A stretch of DNA of 64,000 nt from Perkinsus marinus ATCC 50983 (lineage: Eukaryota > Perkinsozoa > Perkinsida > Perkinsidae): contig NW_003213971.1 in assembly GCF_000006405.1 (NCBI RefSeq), positions 214,840 through 278,839 of the forward strand, written 5' to 3'. Positions 12,501 through 22,804 of the stretch are shown in pieces. The translations under genes were made by a program, and so were the position numbers. The notes below the pieces were generated by a model. That model did no database searches and had not been told where the DNA came from. It saw only the letters and a program-made list of their open reading frames with translations. Each line of letters opens with the position of its first letter. Positions within the stretch are counted from its first letter, which is position 1.

Positions 12501-14515
12501 CCCTCAACGTCGAATTTCGAAATCCAATTATATCACTCAAGTTGTATGTAAACCTATTTTGAATAATTATATTTTTCTACCGCAAACTGCAATTGGAGTT
12601 TCATCAGTGATATGAGAAACACTAGCGTAGAATATATTTCCCGACTACTGCATATCACCGCGAATATCGCGTTTTTCACAGAGTATCACGCCACCTGACG
12701 TAAAACCCGTTTTACGTGCTTACTACTATTACCTACTTTTTTTCTAAGTCGTATAACTCAAATTTTAACTATTTTATCAATTAGTATAAATACTTCTTCA
12801 AACAGTGGTTGAGTTGATTCGATAAATTTTCGTATAATATTCTCCTTTCGTTTTGGTAGGCTGACCATGGCTACGGCAGCAGCAGAGAGAGCAAAGGAGC
12901 AGATGAAAAAGGAAGCAATGTAGGCATTTGGTGAATGCCAGCGGTTGGGAATATCCTTTTAGGTTACAGCAGACTTCTGCACACACTGTTAGTAAAGAAG
13001 ATAAGACTGTTGCATCTGCTGTTGCTAGCCCTCCTGAGACCTCTGAGTCGTTATTGAGGCGGGAGGGTGAGCGGAGAAAGGATGCGGCGGAGACATCAGC
13101 TAAGCGGCTTGAGGAGCTCGAGCGAGAGGCGAGGTAGGAGGGAGTCCGCTCTTGGGAGGTTATGATTAGTTTTCATGTGTTGTTAATAGTATATTGGAGT
13201 TTCACAGGCTGTGAAATAAAATATATTCCACCGCGAATATCGGGTTTTTTTCACAGAGTATTACGCCAATTCACGGGAAACGAGTGAAACTCTAATATAA
13301 TATGAATTTTCGGTGATGCTAAAATGAATGAAAACATGAGTTTGTGTATTACGCAGTTTTGGTATTCTTGTTACCTTGAGAGTTGTTGATGATGATGTTG
13401 GTTTTTGTCAGACAAATTGCAGAGGAGCAAGCGAGTCGAAAGAAGGTAGGTTGGAGAATATGCACATGGAAATTTTGGTAAATTTTTCGTTGATTTCTGT
13501 ACATTTCTACCCGAATTCCTCTGAGTAGCTTTGGAAACTCTGAGAAAAACGAACATATATTCCTCCAAAATTGAGGTCGTCAAGTAAGGGAAGTGAATGT
13601 ACGTGTCAGGCTGCTGCTACTGCTGAGGGTGCGGTTATGACTGAGGCCACTGGTGTTGATACTGTTAATGATATTGTTAGAAGTGATAATATTCCCGGTT
13701 CGGAAGTCCTCCAGGACCCAGCGGCGAGTGGTATGACATTTAGTTGGAAATGTTGGTGATATGCATGTTGTTGTTATCACCAGAAAGTGTATCGACGCCT
13801 GTGAGCGAATATTCTGAGGTGGATAGTGAGGACGAGAGGCTGGACAGGGATGAGCTTCTGAGGAAGATACATAGGCTGGAGGAGGAACTAGGTAGGAGAG
13901 GGTTACATGGGGTATTGATGTGGATTTGGAAGGAAGTTGGGGGAGGAGTGGTATGGTAATCATTTTAGCGTTGTACCAGTCAGTGGTGGAGAAGCAAGAG
14001 GCAATCTTGATGCGACAAATTGGTCACCTATCAACACTAAGGGAGAAGTCGTGGCCAGCGGTGGGAATATGGACTTGTCCTCTTCCTAGGATGCTCATTA
14101 TCAGGCCATGCAGAGCCGCGATAAAATGCCCGAGGTGGAGACGGAGTTGAATTCCATGTATCTCACCTTTGAAGAGGATATAGCAGCCGTTCAGGTAGGG
14201 TTTATAACTCGTCGTTGTTTTTGTTGTTGTATATGTTGTTGTATATGTTGTTGTTGTATATGTTGTTGTATATGTTGTTGTTGTATATGTTGTTGTATAT
14301 GTTGTTGTTGTTGTTGTTGTTGTTGTTGTATATGTTGTTGTTGTATATGTTGTTATTGCTGTTGTTGTTGTTATTGTCGTTTGCCTCAGGCGCTCATAGA
14401 AGAAGGCCGAAAGCTGGGTGAAGCGGACTATGCAGAGCGACGTTTCTACCCCTCCAGTGGTGAGGACTCTGAGGTCGACTTTGACTCATCTCGGAAGGAA
14501 ACTTCTACGGCGTGA
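9467..14515 (+). CDS. LETM1: LETM1-like mitochondrial inner-membrane protein
   Basis: LETM1 proteins act in K+/Ca2+-proton exchange and cristae upkeep in the mitochondrial inner membrane. The start is MPPLAPP at 9467, a basic presequence that continues, after an intron, into RGFSSSSGSS. The core exons read SVQPRIVLQWWADLKEALHH, GYQLTLREHKLLV, TVTDLFKLVPFSLFIIIPFA and ELALPIALRLFPNMLPSTF. These are the LETM1 signature with its single membrane span. Next come LEQMSVEQLRAICAMLGLRP, LWEGVNNLSHAELAEANRMR and IPVSLLLWSRTFF, the ribosome-binding-like domain. A Glu/Lys/Arg-rich coiled-coil tail ends in DSSRKETSTA. I see no EF hand. The gap at 11394-11493 hides at least one exon. The spans of the N-terminal exons between about 9770 and 10487 are uncertain. 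Confidence 0.88.
11205..11268 (+). other. tRNA-like A box and B box inside a LETM1 intron
   Basis: TGGTTGAGTGG fits the pol III A-box pattern, and about 40 bp on GGTTCGATTCT fits the B box in ten of eleven positions. The spacing is tRNA-like, but the acceptor arms do not pair. It is either a tRNA-derived short interspersed element or a chance remnant. Confidence 0.3.
11394..11493. other. assembly gap (100 N) in LETM1
   Basis: The run of exactly 100 N is a nominal gap size. It follows a splice donor (GTAAGTTGTGGTATG), so the gap starts inside an intron and hides the LETM1 segment that normally joins the membrane span to the ribosome-binding-like domain. Confidence 0.99.
11609..11770 (+). mobile_element. 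family B element, long variant
   Basis: The left end GGAGTTTCACGACC and right end GGGTGAAATTTC frame a copy with a different interior (CGATAACACAATT rather than GCGATATTCGCGG). That interior is shared with the copies at 17378, 43075 and 62811, so a sub-family exists. It lies in a LETM1 intron just right of the gap. Confidence 0.85.
12593..12717 (-). mobile_element. family B element in a LETM1 intron
   Basis: It reads TTGGAGTTTCATCAGTGATATG and runs to CCACCTGACGTAAAACCCG. Orientation is opposite to the gene, and the right terminus is eroded. Confidence 0.85.
13194..13295 (-). mobile_element. family B element, internally deleted
   Basis: Both ends are intact (TTGGAGTTTCAC and GTGAAACTCTAA), but about 25-40 bp of the usual interior around the CACTAGTG palindrome are missing. 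It lies in a LETM1 intron. Confidence 0.85.
14213..14385 (+). repeat. TTG/TATATG-rich simple repeat in a LETM1 intron
   Basis: Irregular runs of TTG alternate with TATATG. The tract lies between donor CAGGTAGGG and acceptor GCCTCAGGCG. A nearly identical repeat sits in an NPRL2 intron at 46560-46697. The poly-Cys and poly-Leu frames through it are not coding. Confidence 0.9.
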
Positions 14516-15145
14516 GATAGTTACTAATGTAAATTGATTTCATACCAAAAGGAGTTGATGATGTTTTAACGCTGAGACTATCGTATATTTGATGTTTATA
14601 GTTGTGATCAAGTGAAAAAGTTGTGTTCGGTAGTAGTTACTCGGGAACAGTGTAGGGATATATGTTTGCTTCCCTCAGCTGCTGAGCTCGGGGGTTGCCA
14701 CACTACTCATAGGAGAAATCAACAAGAAATTTTTCTCCAGAATTTTCATATTATCACCAACTCATGTAGTTGACCATGTGCATATCTTCTCGAACTGATC
14801 GGTTGTTGGTGCCGAGCCATGTGGGAAAATTTTACACATGCTCGACGACGTGTGATTGTGAGAATATAAAAAATTTTCAGTAAATTTTTGGGAAGTTCTG
14901 CCGAGTCTTTTTATTCGTACGAGCTCTGGTAGAAGGGTGCAGAAATTAAGAAAAATTTCCAAAAATTTCCTCAGAATTTTCATAGATCCGTAGCTGACCA
15001 TGTGCTGAGTTATGGTACAGAAATTTTTCGCGTTATTATAAGGAACTTAGCATAGGCAATACCAAGCTCCCATTAGCTGGAATTTTACGATTTGCTACTA
15101 GTGAAGACTGAAGTGAGGGAGTTCCTCACGAGAGTGGTATAATTC
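14516..15145. other. LETM1-Lon spacer with family A elements
   Basis: The spacer carries the LETM1 3' end, a family A copy at 14648-14803 and a second degraded A-like stretch at about 14870-15005. It ends with a short extra copy of the cassette's GGGAGTTCCTCACGAGAG motif at 15118-15135, just before the full cassette. Confidence 0.7.
14648..14803 (-). mobile_element. family A element between LETM1 and Lon
   Basis: It starts CAGTGTAGGGATATATGTTTG, passes through CCCTCAGCTGCTGAGCTC and ends near GACCATGTGCATATCTTCTC. The right terminus is decayed. Confidence 0.8.
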
Positions 15146-15425
15146 GTCCCATTCGGCGGTCAGGGTAGACAGCTGGGTGGTGATTGAGGAGGATAGTAGT
15201 GAAGTATAGTATTATCCTCGTATAGTAACTATAGCGATACACTCGTGTGACTGTTTCCTGCTGATATCGATTTGAGTGTAGTGGGGGAGTTCCTCATCAC
15301 GAGAGTAGTATAATTCATATCATCATGCCCCCATTGGCCCCTCCTCTTGGGCCCATTAGGATTCTGCCGGCTATGCTATGCCGCTCCTCAACAGTCCTTA
15401 TAACTCGAACCACAATACCCTCAAT
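15146..15425 (+). repeat. presequence/promoter cassette, copy 2 (Lon)
   Basis: This is the counterpart of 9288-9567. Substitutions include TGTTGGG to TCTTGGG, GTTTCTTGC to GTTTCCTGC, and AGAATAG to AGAGTAG. Most lie in non-coding or synonymous positions, apart from one Val/Leu change in the presequence. Confidence 0.95.
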
Positions 15426-18400
15426 ATCTCATCGAGGCTTCTTTAGTAGTGGTAGTAGTGATGACGAAAAGGGTGGTGGTCGCCGTCAAGCAGTTTTCAG
15501 AGGTAGTGTAGGGGGAATATCCACATGGTCAACTACATGTGTTGGTGACAATACGAAAATTCTTATTGGTTTTTCGTATACTTCTATTAGAATTTGTACT
15601 CCTGAACTCAGCTGAAGAGAGGAAATATATATTCCAACAGTGGAACTTGAGAAAGGCTTGGATGGCTTTACCACTCAGTGTGTGTGGAAAGTTATGGGGG
15701 GGGGCGCCGCTCTGTTGTTGCAGTAGTTGTTGTTCATGAGTTCACGGGTGGCAAATGTGTAGGAAAATTATGGGATGAACTCCCGAGCGAGCTGGATGGC
15801 TAGTCCTATTGAGGAACACGTGCTACTCAAGAATATAGCCTTGGTTTCGTTTTGAAACATCACATTTTAGAAAATTATAGCCAAATCTGTTTTCGTGCAT
15901 TTTCTGCAACCCAACACAGCGCTGTTGAGTCGTTATTGGTAGGTATAAGAAATTGGCTCAGCGGCAATAGGAAACCAACAGGTAGTATTAGTTCCAAAGC
16001 TAAGCTCAAAAGGTTCCCTATTAGAGTCCCCACCAGTTAAGGACGATGATGGAGCTACTTCTGGTGTGGAGGAGTTGCTGGAGGAACGGTATGGCGTAGC
16101 TCCACCCAGTAGTCCTGAGGAAGAGCAGAGCATGATCAGCGGCAAAGGTGGGTTGGTGTTGATGGAGTTACATACGTCATATGAAAAATACATGTTGCGA
16201 AAAACGCATGTGAGCAGTGAATAACGAGATTTGGGCACGAGTGGCAATTGTGTAGGAAAATTATGGGATGAACTCCCGAAGTGAGCTGGATGGCTAGTCC
16301 TATTGAGGAGAGCGTGTTGATTAGGAATATAGCCTTGGTTTTGTTTTACTACACTTCGTTAAAAAATTATAGTCAAAGTCGTTTTGAATTCATATCACAT
16401 CGCCGTATCACACCACTTCACGTAAAACGGGTGAAAGTCCAACATCGTCATTGAGTTCGTTTTAGGTAGGCTCCCCTCGAAAGACTCTAAAGGGCAGACC
16501 TCTGAGGACCTTCCTAAAGTTGTCTGTTTGCCGCTGCAACGACGCCCCCTCTTCCCAGGGCAAGCCGCAGCATTGCAGATTACCAACCCAGAGGTGAGTT
16601 ATAAAAGACAACCCTCAAAATTCAATTCCAATAAGCTCAGTTTTCATGCTATGAGTTAACTCGCTATAGATATCAGTGTTGGTGGAATATATATTTGGTT
16701 TCCTCACCTGCTGAGCTCGGGAGTTTCCAAAGCTAATTATAGGAGTTCATATACGAATTGTACAGAAACCTATGAGAATTTCCTCTCGGAATTTTCATAT
16801 GTCATCAACACATGTAGTAGCCCATATGCATATTTTCCTACACTGATAAATATAATTGTGATTTCATCGTATTGATTCTGGACTCAACAGCGTGCTCACC
16901 AGAATGAGACTGTAGTCGACTTTAGAGCACATAGTATGCTGATTGAATTTGCGTCATCTTCAATGAGGAGTGGTATGATGTTATTATTCTCAGACCCAAA
17001 CAGCGATACTCGAGATGTGGACGAGCCATCCTGGGCATTCCTATGTCGGAGTATTCCTACGTAACAAGCCTCTTGCCACAGCTGAAGGGGACGAGGAAGA
17101 TTTGGAAGGTGGGACTTTTCGACTACATCTTCCGTGGAAATTTCTGTTTTTTCACCAGATGGTGACACGGTGATGTTGCCGTCACCAAAGTCATCACTGG
17201 CACGATCGTCTCGATCGAAGAAGGCTCCTAATGGTGGTAAAAGGGCCGACTCTGAAGATAACGAAGGTCGGTTTTAGGGAAGATCTGTGTTAATCTCATA
17301 TCGCGAAAAAGTTATATATGTCTACATTTGGTATATTTCACTAGATGAACTACTCTCGCGTGAAAAATAGTACTTCATGGAGTTTCACCCCCTTTTTTTC
17401 CTACGTGAAGTGGCGTAATATTTTATGCAAATCATAAGTAGTATATGTTTCAGTGATCGATAACAGTGTTAGTTTTCCGGAAATTTTCACATCACGAGTG
17501 AAACTTCATTGAATTGAATCGATCTTCGTAGGTACAGAAGTTCCCAAGGGTGATAAGAGGCTTGTAGGGTCCCGAGATGTTGTCACCGACCCGACTACTG
17601 AGCTACACCATGTTGGCTGCTATGCTCGCATACAACAAGTATTCCATTTTAGACAAAAAGATGTCCTTCATGTTTTCCTATCGGGTAAGGGTCAACTGAT
17701 ATGTGGATGAATGTATGTTCGAGCTCACGAGTTTCCTCAACCTACTGAGCAGCATATACATAAATTCGGTTAGAAGTGTACATGGAATAACAAAAATTTC
17801 CCAAAATTTTTATGATAATTTTCATCACAACCAGTACATGAAGTTAACCATGTATTTTTCAGCAATTTTAGGAGTTTCCTCATCAATTCTAGAAGTTTAT
17901 ATGCAAATTCGGGTAGAAGTGTACAGAAATCGAAAATAATTCCCCAAAATTTCCATATTACTACCAAATTTTCCCGAATTGATTATTCGTTGTTGCAGGT
18001 CGGCATCGAATTTTATTGGAGTCTACGTCGGTCTGTGGCCCTCCTACTGAGGTTAACGTCACGCACGTGTTGGATGAGGAAGGGGAGCTGGCGGAGGAAG
18101 CGGCTCAGCTATCAAAGGCTTTGGTGAGTGTTGGAGGAAATTATGGTTAACTTTATCAGTTATTATAGCAGTTTACATGTGAATTTGGATAGCAGTGCAG
18201 AGAAAGTGGGATAATTTTCTGAGAAATTTCCGCAAAGTTTTCACATTGTCACCAACATATGTAGTTGACCATCGATCTCAGTAGAAGTGTACAGAAACCG
18301 GAAAAAAAATTCCGAAAATTCCTCGCAGAATTTTCAATTTGTCACCAACATATGTATAGTGAACTATGTATATATTTTTCCCACTGGTTTGAAGACTTTA

Positions 18401-21400
18401 CCAAATTTGGGTTTTCATTTGCACAGCAACTTCCTCGACAATTGATTAGTTTGGTTATGCTCCTAGAAGTAGGAGATGCACTGTAACCAAAGGGCTAGAG
18501 GGTGGTTCCGCATGGTGTGGTATGAGAATGTTCTTTTTCTGTCAGATACAGGAGACCCTGTCGGTGATACGACAGATAGCAGCAGTGAATCAATGGTTTA
18601 AGGAGCAAATTGACAGTATGCAAACCAGTATGGAGTTTTCTATCACGCCTAAGGATCTCGGTGAGTTCTTCTCTTTAAGAGTGTTCATAACTTTACCTTT
18701 TCACCTCAAGTGGAAATAGTGGGATCTCAATCTTAACCTATAGTCAGACATTCAAATTCAGCCAACTTCAAATTCGAACGAAGTATTGATATGAAGTTAG
18801 GGAAATTCTATTGGAAAATATTCAATTCCGATTTTGAGATTATTAAAAATACCCAATTTCGAATTAAATTGATCGGTAGTTGCCATCAGAATTTGAAAAA
18901 ATCCAGACCCCAATTTTAAAACATAAAATTCATGTAAAAAAACGTCAAATTTAAAATTATTAATGGAGGACGCCATTTTTAACGTTGAAGTCCTACTACT
19001 TACAACTTGAGGTGTGGGTCAGTTCCATCAGAAAAACTCGCGAGAGTATTATTGGTGACGAAACTCGCGAAATATCTAGAATCCATTCATAAAGCGGAAT
19101 TGCCATTTGTTGTGACTACCTCCCTGTATTGTAAATTGGGTGATTTCCCTGCTGCCTTACTTAGGGAAGAAGGTCTAGTTGCACGCATGCGTTCGGGTTT
19201 ATATTTTGGAATCTTTTTACGAAAATTTACACGTGTTGCGAATCGTGAACTACTCATACAAGGAGAGTAGTTTAGTATCATATAAATATTACTAGACTAT
19301 GGTAGCTTAGTGTAGTAGTACTAGATCAAAATATCTGCGAGGACCTCCCCTATTTCGTAGTAGCTGAATATTGCACATCTCAGCCGCTAGACTGCCAGCC
19401 TTAGGCAAGTTCACATTTTCCAAATGACTTGGTATTTTCTCAGGTCGATTGGCTGATCTGGGTTCAGCGATGGTGAATGCAGATCCTGTCGAACTGCAGA
19501 CAGTAAGGGGTATATCATCTTGTGATGTGTAGGAAGTGTGGTAGGTTATGGACACCATTGAACCGGCCGACAGACTTCAGCATGCACTTCTCTTACTCCG
19601 GAAAGAACTAGAAGTTGCTAGTCTACAGCAAAACATACAAAAACAAGTCGGTCGTCGGTGAGGAATTATACGAGGTATATTGCTTCTTGGTAGATGGATG
19701 AGAAAATGCAGTCGTTGAATAGAGAGTTCCTATTGAAACAACAGTTGAAAGTTATCAAAAAGGAACTAGGCTTGGAAAAAGACGATAAAGAGGTAAACTC
19801 ACACTGGTCGCTTTCTTTGTAGTAGAGTCGTGCTTTGAACCTGTTATACACAGTGTTGGAGGAATATAAATTTGCTTTCCTCAGTTGAGCTTAGGAGTTT
19901 CCTTATAGAAGTTTATATACGAACTTGCTAAGAAGTTCACAAAAACGTAAAAAAAAATCCCAAAATTTCTTTTCGGAATTTTTATTTTTCATCAACGTAT
20001 GTAGTTTGCCATGTGCATATTTTCCCACATAGTTTTTATGTGCAAAGTACGAGTTGGTATAGAATGTTCTCGAGGAGTCTACTGTAAGTCTTAGATACGA
20101 AGGGAAAAGCAGTGTTGGGACATTTGTTTGGTTTTCCTCAAATGAGCTCAGGAGCTTATTGTGAATCAGATTGTATGAAAAAATAAAGAAAAATCTCTCA
20201 AAATTACCCCGGTGCACATGTCATCGATATGCACATTTTTCCCCTACTTTAAAAAGCAACTTTTATTTCAGGCCGTTTTAGAGCGCTTTCGAGAGGCCTT
20301 AAAGGGGAAGACGGTAAGCGGCGTATTACCTTCCTGAAGGATGGATGTAATTTACAAGGTACCGAAAGACGTTCAAACGACCATCGACGCTGAAATGAAC
20401 AAGTTGTCATTTTTGGAGCAGAACAGTTCTGAATTTAATATCACCAGGAGTTACCTAGAATGGCTGACGAGCTTGCCTTGGGGGATTTACAGCGAGGTGA
20501 GATGTTGATAGCAATTGTTGTGATGCAGAGTAGGATGAAAGTGAATTTCATGATATTCAGTAGTGTGGAAAAAATATGCACATGGTCAACAACATGTGTT
20601 GGTGACAATATGAAAATTCTGTTGGTTTGTGTTTACTTCTACCCGAATTCATAAGTAATTTTGTATAATTGCTGGGGAAACTCCTCCTGAGCTCAGCTGA
20701 GGAAAGTAAACATATATTCCTATTCCAACGCTGATATTCAGTGAAGTTATATCTCACATACTTCATGATATTAGTGATACAAATTTGATAGGAGTTATAT
20801 GAAAAACACTAGTGAAAAATATATTTCACGACTACTACAGGCCGCGAATATCGCGTTTTTCACCGAGTTTTACGATGCCACTTCACGTAAAACGGGTTGT
20901 GAAACTCGAATATGTCAAAATAGAGGAAATGAAATTTTATATACGCCTATCACTACCGAGTAACTTTCGTGAGCAAGCTTACCTCTGGTGTGATATGCTT
21001 GTATTGGGAGAACTTGTACAGTTCGCTGAAGTGGGAGTGGGCAAAGCTCTAACCTCAGCATGCTACACCCCAATGGGAAGAAAGCACGCTGAGGAGGGTT
21101 GGAGATCCCATCGCTTCTGACTGAGGTTCAATCATTGAAACGTGAATTGTATAAAAACGCAATGGTCATCCACATGTGTTGGTGACAATGTGAAAATTGT
21201 GAGGAAATTTTCTGTTGGTTTTTGAATATTTTTCTACCCGAAATCGTGTGCAAACTCCTATAATTAGCTTTGGAAACTCCTCAGCTCAGCAGCTGAGGAA
21301 AGCGAACATATATTCCTCTAACACTGCATCGGGTAGTGCATAGCCTCGGCGTATCAGGACTGTAACGATGTATATATATGTTATAGTATCCTATTTTCCC

Positions 21401-22763
21401 TTTAGTTGGGTATGCTGTTTTTCAGGATAATTTTAATATTGCCCGAGCTTCGGAGGTCCTCGATGAAGATCATTACGGCTTGAAGGATGTGAAGGAGCGT
21501 ATATTGGAGTTTATCGCTGTTGGGAAATTAAAAGGTAACTTCACGCGTTTTACGTGAAGCGGCGAAATATTCTGTGAAAAACGCGATATTCGCGGTGATA
21601 TGCAGTAGTCGTGAAATATATTTTCACTAGTGTTTTTCATATCACTAGGGTGGAACTTTATTGATAATGTTCGAATTGAAAGATTCAGAATAGGTTCACT
21701 TCACGGCAAGATACTTTGCTTGGTTGGGCCGCCAGGTGTAGGGAAGACGAGTGTTGGTAAGAGTATTGCACGCAGTATTAATAGGGAGTTTTACAGGTGA
21801 GTTGAAATTCAGTAGAGTTTCACCTGTTTTACGTGAAGTGGCGTAATACCCGGTGTGAAAAACGCGTTTTGAAGTGAAGTGAAAGCACTGTACTACGTAA
21901 TTACGCCGTATCATGTTTTGAAACACATCACTTTGTTGACGCGTTATTTACCACTCAGGCGTAAAACTCGTCGTGAAAAACGCGATATTCGCGGTGATAT
22001 GCAGTAGTCGTGAAATATGTTTTTCACTAGTGTTTTTCATATCACGGCGGCCCGTGAAACTCCTATGTATTCCTAGTCATGTGGAAAATTCTAAAAAAAA
22101 TATTGTAGATTCCCCTGGTCGTATACTACTACTCTCAGATTCTCGGTAGGAGGGCTCTCAGATGTTGCCGAAATAAAAGGTCATCGACGTACTTACGTTG
22201 GAGCTATGCCCGGGAAAATCATACAGTGTTTAAAGAAAGCGAAGACGCAGAACCCTCTGGTTCTTATTGACGAGGTTAGCATTCGGTTGGGAGAGTTTTA
22301 TGGATACCATCAAGAATTGTTGTTGTTCATGCGTGCAGCGGACCGCACCACGCGGCACGCAAACACATAGCTTTTCCCATTTTTCATAGAGCGAGGTATA
22401 ACACTTCGTGGAGATTACCTAAGTATCACAGCCACTCTCAATGTCATCACCGAGGCCAGCTTCCAACTTGTGCATATTCGTGAAATTTGTCTTTCAACTC
22501 GCTGAGAATCTCGCCAGCTCACGTATAGAGTGTGTTTGATCGTGAGAGTACAAGATTTCTAATAAACTATTTTGGACGTTTTGGACTAGTAAAATCGAAC
22601 ACATTGGAGTTTCAGCCGCGATATGAAAAACAAAAGTGAAAAACGTATTTCACACCTTCAACTTGGCGAAAAAAACTAGTGCCAGCGGTGAATAACGCGT
22701 AAAACACGTGGAATGCTGCGAGTATTTCACGCCAAGTGGGGTGATCTGATCGGTGTTATTCGC

Positions 22764-22804
<41 letters not shown>

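Noticed and set aside
14108-14515. Poly-Cys/poly-Leu ORFs in 14.2-14.4 kb
   Set aside because: Only the first and last parts are LETM1 exons; the middle is the intronic TTG/TATATG repeat.
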